Below, one piece after another: positions 15,201 to 22,117 of a DNA stretch of 22,117 bases. The notes under the pieces were generated by a model. It saw nothing but the letters and a program-made list of their open reading frames with translations, searched no databases and was not told the origin of the DNA. Made by a program: the position numbers and the translations under genes. The DNA comes from a virus, in IMG/VR virus record IMGVR_UViG_3300001450_000020, positions 56,151-78,267 of that record. One strand, given 5' to 3'. Each line of letters opens with the position of its first letter. Position 1 is the first letter of the stretch.

Positions 15201-17792
15201 ATTGGGGGAATTCCTTTATCTGGCGCAAACGCTGCACTTTATGATTATGTTAATGGTATGCCTGCTAATGCTTATTCTCAAAACCCTTTAAACGATAGAG
15301 TACAAATTAGTTGGGGTGAATGGGTTTCTGATGGAGGGAGAATAGACGGTACATCAGTTCCTACTATGGGATTTGATTTTGTTAATGTTACAAACCCAGG
15401 AAGTCAAGATGATATTTCTAGTTATGGGTCCGCGGGTAGTATGATTACATGGCCGGCATCTAGACCTCGTAGTATTGGAGGGGAAGGGTTTTTATTAAAT
15501 TTAAAAACTGATTTTATAAATTCTCATTATCTTATGGGATCTAGTGTATCTCAAAGTTGTGCTAGTTTTCCTGCGGGAGGAACACCAATACAATATCAAG
15601 CTGTGCCTTTTCAAGCAACAATGAGCTACGAAAGATATATAACTCCTTATGGAGGTAATACTTATTCTACAAGGGCTAATAGTGATTACATGTCTACGGG
15701 ACATTTTATGCCTATTATAACTTCAGGCATAAATGCTACTATTCTTTCATTACCTTTAGTACATGATGTGTGGGGAGGAGATACAACTACTCAGATATAT
15801 GATTTTACCTTAATGGAAAAAAATTGGGGTCAGACTGATTTTGATAACTATGATAGTTTAGATGCTGCTGGTTTTAACGACTTACCAGATGACGCTGAGT
15901 ATGGAATACAGAGAAATGTTATGTTCCCTGCTGAAGTACATCATAAGAATATCATGTGGAGAATGGGTTATCACTTTGCAAACAAAGGAGCAGGATCTAG
16001 TTTTTATCCTAATAATGGTACAGGACTACATGATGAATATAAACTAAATGGAGGATATACATGTGAAAATGATATTAGAACATTCTTTCCTAAACCGTTT
16101 AATGTTTCTTTAGGAGATGAGTTTGATACTAGAGTTTATTATTCAGAAACAAAAATTAATGGTGAGCCTGCTGATTCTTGGGCTACCTTTTTAAATAACA
16201 ACTATAAAGATGTAGAAGGAGTATATGGTCCTATAAATAAATTATCTAGGCTACATGATACAATGTACTTCTTCCAAGATGTTGGTTTTGGATCATTAGC
16301 AGTAAATCCTACTGCAGTTGTACAAGCTTCAGATGGATCTGCCTTACAACTAGGAACAGTTAGTTCAGGAGCTGGAGCATTTATACAAGACTACCAATAC
16401 ATATCTACACGATTTGGATCTTCTCAACAATGGGCAGTAACTAGTAGTGATTCTAATATTTACTTTTTTGATATAAACCAACGAAAAGCATTTAGATATG
16501 GATCAGATGGTACAGCCCCTTTATCAGATATAACTGGAATGCATTCTTATTTTTTAGAAAATCTTTCTGGATCTATTATGAAACGAGATAATCCAATATT
16601 AAAAGAAGGAGTAGCTTGTACATACGATACACAAAACAATGAAGTTATATATACATTTCATGATAAAGGTTTTAATAAGAAAGAAACATTACCTATTAGG
16701 AACTATGAGACAAGTGTTCCTGCTATTGTTTCTATAGTAGTGCATGAACAGAATCCAGGCTGTAGTGAATGTATGAATAGAAACTGTGAGGAATATCCTC
16801 TTGGTACTAACCCTACATACTGGCCAATAGTAGATAATATAATGATTGAAAATTATGGACCGTATCGTGGAGTAATGATGCTGAGATTCGGATGTCCTAA
16901 TAACCCTTTACCTATTCCTAATCCAAATGGTTATAATATAGGAGATGTAGTAATATGGATACCTGCAAGCTGGAACGCAGATCCGAACGGAAGTGATTAT
17001 TCTCTTTTACAAACTCTAGTTGATCCGCAGACTATAACAATAGGTTGTCCTATTGAGAAAAATTCTTTTACAGTAGGGTATAGTGAACTAATAGGAGGAT
17101 ATACAGCTATCTACGATTTTAATCCTACAATATATATTAACAGTGGTTCTTATTTTATTACAGGGAATTCAGAGTCTAGTTGTGCAAAAGGTACAACAGA
17201 GTATACTCGTGATGAAATGTATATACATAATATCGGAAGATATGGAGAATTCTATAATATTATTTTCCAAAGTAAAGTAACATTAATTTCAAATATGCAA
17301 TCTCCTATAACTAAAACATTTGATAACGTTTCTTATCATATGGAAAGTTTATGGGTAAAAGGACCACAGGCAAGTAATAATCCAAACAGTGTTTTAAATA
17401 ATCCAAATGCAGCAATAAGAATTGGTAGGAATAATATTAACACTGTTGATCTTATAGATGTAAGTAAAGATACATTTGATACAATAAGATTTTATACCGA
17501 CTATCAAATGTCTGACTATGTTACACTAACTCCTGGACAAAATATAAGAAAGAAAGAAAGAGAGTGGCAGATGACCATTCCAAGAAATATAATGGATGAG
17601 AATTTAGTAGATGCAGATATATTTAATGTTTATAATTATAATCCTTCAAGAAAATTTAAAGATAGGATGAGAGATAAATATTTATTTGTTGATTTAATCT
17701 ACAACAATTTTGATTCAGATTTTGGAGATACCAGAAATATAAAATTTATTTTACATTACTTTAAAACATTTTTTAGACAATCTTATAGATAA
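12276..17792 (+). CDS. Tail muzzle/stabilization protein of crAss-like type (1838 aa)
   Basis: The N-terminal NTFIKGMNKDISKYALSPDQ with NVRVV and the C-terminal FKDRMRDKYLFVDLIYNN fit the family called 'stabilization protein' in crAss-like phages, now known from the crAss001 structure as the muzzle that closes the tail barrel. Other family-like stretches are VIGYTTLRENIYLFTTN (from ~12924), ESKDNKLFFGNITN and GYSIVRSERTINDMSRFGTGYI. Between the N-terminal motif and VIGYTT is ~430 bases of unrelated-looking beta-rich sequence (~12480-12910), likely an inserted domain. A second distinctive block at ~16740-17160 carries a cysteine cluster (CSECMNRNC). It appears long for the family as I remember it. 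Its start is coupled to the preceding ring-protein gene. There is no enzyme motif. Confidence in the family is fairly high, in the domain boundaries low. Confidence 0.75.
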   Translation: MAEQGQQPPISLNTFIKGMNKDISKYALSPDQYYDGKNVRVVASSAKEGAALVNIEGNEYAFKIPCSPAVFSFTLDPAALLAGVPWTSTITIVVQMATGAVDTWTLTISGTGGNPINTLAEKLKDAASAPWFLNGVLTTPSNVRDRTPGFLWSFDESSKRIVIWGKPNLINPDLNIPLTNSTGVFGTPEVNQVTSISMTGGYTFTDSLAFAQCDLDVIGYTTLRENIYLFTTNWDPGNGDVTEAALAADGDNGQIWRLSIDTAIQNVNGYQVYLECIYAAKSCINFTKQHPIEAIGRYEKKDIQGIYWTDNFNPPRKLNVANPDVMATPCAFLDLAPKTGLQIPTLKVITIGGSLESGVYQLAFRYKNSEGLVTDWSPLSNLVPIYASDDQNPFCTIEGSGIDPDTNLGKVTSKAITWTLTGLDTTYELLELAAVYRKDAVPANASVFSFAQLTNGLPTLDITFSGSEDRIPITMEDFLTGIGTTFERVKTLESKDNKLFFGNITNTSFNVEYDARAYRFKSNREALLDSKSDAPVQLDGANLNNPVAPFIPILEVPDEHDCINRYNDENPSTNADWTTNDQYIFQSNGNVLGGSGINITYKFIREQHFQDEIIEYGDWVAADAAGNWLYNNIGSCTSYNPDPVSGCFATGGARVSTIDNLGIAVQNYPMNNTYDNYKSPYKWSLYGAYARGETYRFGIVFYNNKGQASFVNWVGDIKFPYSYSTGAGTPFGFFKIEDWRGGVGSPEFDYFDTQNMPWVGQMYTNNIGIEFSVNLDPLTSGIDVAELGITGYSIVRSERTINDMSRFGTGYIRTVDRLRMVQDEWDGIAGAVSNYWGVGNSGSVLIPSVVQWESTCGGAGLANRGGAVDDLCCDFYPYWGGVNQSGTRVCQTQKKEVLLYGPLGWHNSDPSSPLNYAGGLSVDTPLADGDYIKTESIFLPMVNPNMGLNSTLNGSGVNWRIYANHYYKYYYPATQIGGIPLSGANAALYDYVNGMPANAYSQNPLNDRVQISWGEWVSDGGRIDGTSVPTMGFDFVNVTNPGSQDDISSYGSAGSMITWPASRPRSIGGEGFLLNLKTDFINSHYLMGSSVSQSCASFPAGGTPIQYQAVPFQATMSYERYITPYGGNTYSTRANSDYMSTGHFMPIITSGINATILSLPLVHDVWGGDTTTQIYDFTLMEKNWGQTDFDNYDSLDAAGFNDLPDDAEYGIQRNVMFPAEVHHKNIMWRMGYHFANKGAGSSFYPNNGTGLHDEYKLNGGYTCENDIRTFFPKPFNVSLGDEFDTRVYYSETKINGEPADSWATFLNNNYKDVEGVYGPINKLSRLHDTMYFFQDVGFGSLAVNPTAVVQASDGSALQLGTVSSGAGAFIQDYQYISTRFGSSQQWAVTSSDSNIYFFDINQRKAFRYGSDGTAPLSDITGMHSYFLENLSGSIMKRDNPILKEGVACTYDTQNNEVIYTFHDKGFNKKETLPIRNYETSVPAIVSIVVHEQNPGCSECMNRNCEEYPLGTNPTYWPIVDNIMIENYGPYRGVMMLRFGCPNNPLPIPNPNGYNIGDVVIWIPASWNADPNGSDYSLLQTLVDPQTITIGCPIEKNSFTVGYSELIGGYTAIYDFNPTIYINSGSYFITGNSESSCAKGTTEYTRDEMYIHNIGRYGEFYNIIFQSKVTLISNMQSPITKTFDNVSYHMESLWVKGPQASNNPNSVLNNPNAAIRIGRNNINTVDLIDVSKDTFDTIRFYTDYQMSDYVTLTPGQNIRKKEREWQMTIPRNIMDENLVDADIFNVYNYNPSRKFKDRMRDKYLFVDLIYNNFDSDFGDTRNIKFILHYFKTFFRQSYR

Positions 17793-17794
17793 AG

Positions 17795-17825
17795 TTGTGT
17801 AATTAAAATATTTTTAATAGTTTTG
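17795..17825 (+). promoter_or_regulatory. Bacteroidota-type promoter in the muzzle-cargo gap
   Basis: In the 54-base non-coding gap, TTGTGT at 17795-17800 stands 20 bases, counted from its TTG, before TAGTTTTG at 17818-17825, an exact TAnnTTTG match. Start of transcription would fall near 17832, about 15 bases before the ATG at 17847, giving a very short leader. It is the largest gap in the window and the spacing is as expected for a Bacteroidota primary promoter. It should drive the two cargo-like genes separately from the tail genes. Confidence 0.6.
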
Positions 17826-17846
17826 TAGGTTTTAGAATATAAGCTA

Positions 17847-20800
17847 ATGGCAAAGAAAAAGAAGAAAAAAACAAGTAACTCGTACTGGATGAAATTCGGA
17901 GGATCAAATTCTTCGAATATTCCTGCATATAGACAATATGAAAATGGGGGGAACCCCACTAAAGACACAACGAGTGATCCTACATTCAAAGCGTGGTTTG
18001 CAAAAAACGCTAGAAGAGAGGATGTTATGCAATCTGCTAGTAACCCAGAACAGCTTAAAAGTTTATTTTTAAATGATATTAATTTCCCAGGAAATGATAT
18101 GCCAGTATTCTCAGGAGAGATGGATGGTATGGGAAACATAGATAAAAGTAATAGAGACTTAGGACTCAGTATGCAAATGATTGGGGGACCTCAAATGAAA
18201 AATGGTGGCCTTTACGCTAACATGAATGCTAGAAAAAAAGCAGGGACTTCTAGATCTAAAAAGAATAGTACTGTAAGCGCAGCAGCTTATAAAGATATGC
18301 AGAATGGATTTGCAATGTATGGAGGAAAGAAAATTCAATATGGTAATGGCGGAGAAGTTTTACCTATGTATAATAAAGGAGGAAACATTTATCCAGGTGG
18401 AGGAAACAGGTCTGACTACAGTGGAGTAAATGATAGAAATACAAATGCGGGAACTGAAATAGGACAAACTGTAGGAGATACTAATATATTACAAAACTTA
18501 GATTACGTAGTTCCGGGGTTAGGTACAGGCTTAGATTTTTTAGCAGACCTTTGGGGATTCAAAGGAGAACAAGATCAATATATAGATAACAGAAGAGACG
18601 CTTCAGAAGCATCAGGCACATTAGATGTTTTAGATCGTGATAATGTAAATAAGGGAACGCTAAATCTAAGTACACGTAAAGATGCGTTAGGCGCAATGGC
18701 AAATTTTACTCAAGTACAACCAACATTTCAAAATTATATAATGCCTAGAATGATACAGACTGCTGGTGCCGGTGTAAGTAAATATGCGGCAGGCCAGCTT
18801 GGTACTGCTATTAAAGGATTAGGTACAGGTACAGGAGCAGTTGGAGATGCAGTATCCCCGATACCAATAGCAGCTGGAGATGCTTTAGCTAACTATGGAG
18901 GTAACATGAAAGATTTACCTGTAGCTTATAAAGGATTACCTAAAGCTAACATGGGTGGAAGAATGTCTAGCATGAGAGATATGATGACAGGGCCTACAGA
19001 AATGGAAACAGGAATGGATTTACGAAATAAAACTAAAATGAATTTTGGTGGAGGGGGAGCTATGAGTTTAGGACCTGGAATGGCTTTACCGGGGTTAAGA
19101 GCTCAAGCAATGAATAGTGGAGTAAGAAATCCGTATGGACAAAACGCTTTAATGCAAGCAACCGGAATGGCGGGAGAGCAGGCTATGGAACAAGGAGGAC
19201 AACCTCCAGCACAGTATGAAGCTGAAGGCGGTGAAGTTATTATGCATGAGCCTGGTAATCAACCTAGTACAACTGGTAATATGGAATCTCTAGGAGCTAA
19301 TGAAATGGTATCTAAACTAGAAGGATCTAGTCATGACAATGGAGGAGAGGTAGTACAAGGTGAAGGAGATCAATATGTATTTTCTAATGAATTAAAATCA
19401 GAGAAATGGGGCAACATTAGTTTTTCTGATGCAGCCGAAAAAATTGCAAAAAACATAGAGAAGTATGAAGAGAGTTCAAAAGAAGGGGATGATATAACAA
19501 AGTCTACAGCAGAATCTATGATTCAAGCTTGGACACAGAAGCTAGCTGAATTAAGAACAGAGCAAGAAAGTGCAAGAGAAGCTAAGTTTATGGAGATGGT
19601 TAATAGCGGGGCAGATCAAGAAACTCTTATGCAAAACTTTCCAGACCTTACGGAACAAATGATGGCAGAACAGACTATGGCTCAGCAACAGCCTGAACAA
19701 AATGATATGCCTATGGAGCAAGATAACCCAATGGGTAATATAGATATGTCTCAGTTAGCTCCTGAAGATCAAGAACTTATAGGAGCTAGATATGGATTAC
19801 CTCATTACAATCATGGAGGTTCTCATGAAGATTTTGATACATATGACTTTAATAAATATACTACAGATGATAGTGATTACCTTAAATTAGCATTAATGGG
19901 GGATGAAAATCTAAATCTTCCATTAGGTAGAGATTATAAACCAAGTAAAAAAGACTTGCAATCTATTTTAACACAGAATTTTGACGAAGATGGTGCATTC
20001 TTTCACGGCAACCTCTATAACGAAGTGGGATCATTATCAGATGCTATTCTCTCAGATTATGATTCAAAGAGAAGCGCTCATATAGAAAAAGCTACAGGAC
20101 TTAAAGGGAGGCCGAGAAGAAAAGATTATAAAAGTACAGATGAAATTACAGGCAAAACTTCTGTAGATAAAGTTAAATTACAACAAGATAAAGCTGCATG
20201 GAGTATGTATAATAGCGGACTGTCCGGTAATTGGTCAGAAAACTTTGGAGCAGATGCAAACATGAGTTCAAGAAAATATTTTAAAACTTTCTACAACGAC
20301 TTAATATCAAAGGGTACTGATCCAGAATTAGCTGCCACACTAGTAGAGAAAGAAAAAATGAAGAAAGCACAGCTAGATGCAACTAATTTAGAAACAGAGA
20401 CTCAAGAAGGAGAAATGAGTCCTGAAGACAAAGCAGCAGCATTAATAGAGCAGCAACAACAATCTATAAAAAATAAAAAGCTGTTAGGCGATATAGGAAA
20501 TGGTTTAATAAACATGGCTCCTACTATGTATAACTTTGCTAAAGGAAATGAGGATGCTGAAGTAGAACAGGTACAGACAAACAGAAATGATGATGAGGTT
20601 GAACAATTATTAAGAGGCCTTACTAATAAAGATATTAGCCAAGAACTAAAAACAAATGAAGAGTCATTTAATAATCTTAAGTATCTAGCTAGTGATATGT
20701 CAGATGGTAGTAGTGCAAATGCAATGAATACTTTACTTAGAGGACAAGTATTTAAACAAGATGCAGATGCTGCTGTATATGAATCTGCTGAAGAGTCTAA

Positions 20801-21140
20801 TCAAGCTAACAGAATGGTATTAGCAGACTATTTAAATAAAGCTGGAGAGAATGACAAAGCAGAAAGAATTAGAGCAACAGGTATTAACTCTGAAAATAGA
20901 GCAGCGGTAGAAGCATTTAAGGCTAAAGGTTGGGAAGGTTTATCAGGAGCTAATCAATTAAGACAGCAGATGGAAGGACTAATAAATAGAGATGAACAAC
21001 TTAAAGGTTTATTAGATGATATATATCCAGATGTACAAAAGTATAAAACTGAAGATGGAGGAATCGACTTAGCGGGATTAATTAAAGCTCACCCAGAATT
21101 AGAAGAACAGCTTAAAAAATACTATAAAGCAGCTAAATAA
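17847..21140 (+). CDS. Large cargo/ejection-type virion protein (1097 aa)
   Basis: A lysine-rich N-terminus (MAKKKKKKTS) is followed by Gly/Asn-rich, weakly structured sequence with repeated NGG and GG turns (residues ~15-190), small-residue hydrophobic stretches around residues 215-240 (VPGLGTGLDFLADLWGF) and ~330-350, then EGGEV (460-464) and GSSHDNGGE (493-501). The EGGEV...G(P/S)SHxxGG...YVFS arrangement is one I remember from large virion proteins of crAss-like and other Bacteroidota phages. Residues ~525-590 are a predicted coiled coil, ~590-640 are Gln/Met-rich, and the C-terminal third is helical. In crAss001, large proteins encoded just after the muzzle are packed in the tail barrel as cargo and ejected into the host; I infer the same here. 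It has its own promoter and a 12-base gap to the next, similar gene. Confidence 0.7.
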   Translation: MAKKKKKKTSNSYWMKFGGSNSSNIPAYRQYENGGNPTKDTTSDPTFKAWFAKNARREDVMQSASNPEQLKSLFLNDINFPGNDMPVFSGEMDGMGNIDKSNRDLGLSMQMIGGPQMKNGGLYANMNARKKAGTSRSKKNSTVSAAAYKDMQNGFAMYGGKKIQYGNGGEVLPMYNKGGNIYPGGGNRSDYSGVNDRNTNAGTEIGQTVGDTNILQNLDYVVPGLGTGLDFLADLWGFKGEQDQYIDNRRDASEASGTLDVLDRDNVNKGTLNLSTRKDALGAMANFTQVQPTFQNYIMPRMIQTAGAGVSKYAAGQLGTAIKGLGTGTGAVGDAVSPIPIAAGDALANYGGNMKDLPVAYKGLPKANMGGRMSSMRDMMTGPTEMETGMDLRNKTKMNFGGGGAMSLGPGMALPGLRAQAMNSGVRNPYGQNALMQATGMAGEQAMEQGGQPPAQYEAEGGEVIMHEPGNQPSTTGNMESLGANEMVSKLEGSSHDNGGEVVQGEGDQYVFSNELKSEKWGNISFSDAAEKIAKNIEKYEESSKEGDDITKSTAESMIQAWTQKLAELRTEQESAREAKFMEMVNSGADQETLMQNFPDLTEQMMAEQTMAQQQPEQNDMPMEQDNPMGNIDMSQLAPEDQELIGARYGLPHYNHGGSHEDFDTYDFNKYTTDDSDYLKLALMGDENLNLPLGRDYKPSKKDLQSILTQNFDEDGAFFHGNLYNEVGSLSDAILSDYDSKRSAHIEKATGLKGRPRRKDYKSTDEITGKTSVDKVKLQQDKAAWSMYNSGLSGNWSENFGADANMSSRKYFKTFYNDLISKGTDPELAATLVEKEKMKKAQLDATNLETETQEGEMSPEDKAAALIEQQQQSIKNKKLLGDIGNGLINMAPTMYNFAKGNEDAEVEQVQTNRNDDEVEQLLRGLTNKDISQELKTNEESFNNLKYLASDMSDGSSANAMNTLLRGQVFKQDADAAVYESAEESNQANRMVLADYLNKAGENDKAERIRATGINSENRAAVEAFKAKGWEGLSGANQLRQQMEGLINRDEQLKGLLDDIYPDVQKYKTEDGGIDLAGLIKAHPELEEQLKKYYKAAK

Positions 21141-21152
21141 AAAATATATAAA

Positions 21153-22117
21153 ATGGCAGTAAATAGATTCATGAAACCGGCTGAACAGCCATTAATAAAT
21201 ACCCATGTACCTCTTCCTTTTAAGGAAATGTCTTTAGCTTATGCTACTAAACAAAAAGAACATACTGATGCAGAATCTTTAGCGGGGACATTAGATGATG
21301 AGATATTAAAAATCAAAGCATCTAGTCCTGAACATGCTGAGTACCTTACTCAATATAGACAAGGGTTAACAACTGAACTTAGTGATTTAGTCGACAAACA
21401 TGAGGGTAGATATGCTGATATGTTACCTGATCTAAAAAGAATTAAAAACAGAACTGACTTAGAGATAATGCAAGGTAACTTAGGTATTATTAAAAAGTCT
21501 ACAAAACAAACAGAAAAGCTTCAGAAAAAAATAGCAACCTCTAAAGAGGATGGTGATTATGATGATGACTTTAATCCTGTATTGGCTAGTGAAGGTAACT
21601 GGCAATCATGGTATAGAAGTGGTACAGAAGGGCAGAATGAAGATTTATCTTGGAATCTTAGTGAAGACTCTAAAGGTATTTATGGTACTGAAGGAAGGTT
21701 AAAACCTTTCTCATACACTGGATTACATCCAAAAGTAGATGAACTTAAAGAAGCTAATGAGAATATATTTAAATATGTTAAGCCAGACATAGATAAGATT
21801 ATCCAGGAAAATGCAAAAACTGGAGCAAAAGTTACTAAGGAGCAAAAGAGTATAACACTATCTAAACTATATCAAGCAGCACATCAAAATAAACAATTCT
21901 TAAGTGATGGGTTCAAGAATGAATTAGATTATGTTGTTAGAAATAGAATGGATGATGAAATGGTATTAGGAGCAGCTACTAATGCTATAGATAATATGTT
22001 TGGAAATGAAGAAGATATATCTTCTATGTATGGTAATAATCCTAATGCAGACCAACAAGAAGCTATTGAGTCTAGACTAGCTCAAAGAAATGAGGCTATA
22101 GCATCTTTAAGTGGAGA
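21153..22117 (+). CDS. Second cargo/ejection-type virion protein (3'-partial, 321 codons present)
   Basis: The frame opens at ATG 21153 (MAVNRFMKP) and has no stop before the right edge. The beginning, with INTHVPLPFKEMSLAYATKQ, fits a pattern I remember for N-termini of large crAss-like virion proteins: an aromatic/Pro-rich start, (Y/H)VPLPF, then a long helix with KQ and Asp. The remainder is helical and charged (TELSDLVDKHEGRYADMLPDL, KQTEKLQKKIATSK), with an acidic loop at DGDYDDDF and a GNWQSWYR segment. It has no cysteines and no enzyme motif in the visible part. The 12-base spacing after the preceding cargo gene implies co-transcription. Likely role: an internal protein delivered with the DNA. 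Catalytic domains such as lytic, protease or polymerase-type could lie beyond the window. Confidence 0.7.
   Translation, partial: MAVNRFMKPAEQPLINTHVPLPFKEMSLAYATKQKEHTDAESLAGTLDDEILKIKASSPEHAEYLTQYRQGLTTELSDLVDKHEGRYADMLPDLKRIKNRTDLEIMQGNLGIIKKSTKQTEKLQKKIATSKEDGDYDDDFNPVLASEGNWQSWYRSGTEGQNEDLSWNLSEDSKGIYGTEGRLKPFSYTGLHPKVDELKEANENIFKYVKPDIDKIIQENAKTGAKVTKEQKSITLSKLYQAAHQNKQFLSDGFKNELDYVVRNRMDDEMVLGAATNAIDNMFGNEEDISSMYGNNPNADQQEAIESRLAQRNEAIASLSG

Noticed and set aside
17802-17818. AT-rich near-palindrome as a transcription terminator
   Set aside because: The stem would be only A-T pairs with no GC core and it lies between the promoter elements; at most it could be a regulator site.
17865-17871. 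Run of seven A bases near the cargo gene start as a frameshift site
   Set aside because: The zero frame continues for more than 1000 codons, no useful alternative-frame product or stimulatory structure is visible, and the run simply encodes lysines.
1-22117. Use of an amber-recoded genetic code across the window
   Set aside because: The long genes read through thousands of codons with no in-frame TAG, which is not expected if TAG were a sense codon here.
1-22117. CRISPR arrays, tRNA genes, insertion sequences or a replication origin
   Set aside because: I saw no regularly spaced direct repeats, cloverleaf-like sequence, transposase motifs or iterons, and there is almost no non-coding space to hold them.

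Overview
The window looks like part of the late (virion/tail) gene block of a large, AT-rich tailed phage infecting a Bacteroidota host, most likely a crAss-like (Crassvirales-type) podovirus or a close relative. All thirteen supported genes lie on the + strand, tightly packed, with no intergenic gap above about 60 bases. Starts lack strong Shine-Dalgarno sequences, and two sites match the Bacteroidota sigma-factor promoter (TTG, 20-21 bases, TAnnTTTG). Family assignments come from remembered sequence patterns, not from alignments.

Layout. Positions 1-7515 hold the 3' part of a giant cysteine-rich gene; its reading frame is open from the first base, so the true start lies upstream of the window. 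It is a mosaic: four N-terminal cysteine repeats, a module resembling flavobacterial type IX-secretion-associated surface proteins, a metzincin-type zinc protease domain, more cysteine repeats, short four-cysteine repeats, and a possible von Willebrand A-like C-terminus. It is best read as an adhesin, fibre or appendage protein. Positions 7515-9219 hold five small genes: a tiny basic ORF, a small beta-rich protein, an unknown protein, and two membrane-anchored proteins that could be a holin-like/spanin-like pair. Positions 9224-10369 hold a calcineurin-like metallophosphoesterase with an N-terminal NUMOD1-like segment.

Positions 10374-17792 carry the recognisable tail core: a ring/adaptor protein with a VDASECC motif, a small basic conserved protein, a second ring protein, and a 1838-residue 'muzzle'/stabilization protein. 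After a 54-base gap with the clearest promoter of the window come two large, low-complexity, helix-rich proteins of the kind packaged as 'cargo' (ejection) proteins in crAss-like virions; the second runs off the right edge.

Working together: the ring proteins and muzzle would build the short tail below the portal, the cargo proteins would be ejected with the DNA, and the giant cysteine-rich protein would act on the outside of the particle at the host surface. Several neighbours share TAATG stop/start overlaps, which implies translational coupling. No tRNA, rRNA, CRISPR array, insertion sequence or minus-strand gene was supportable.
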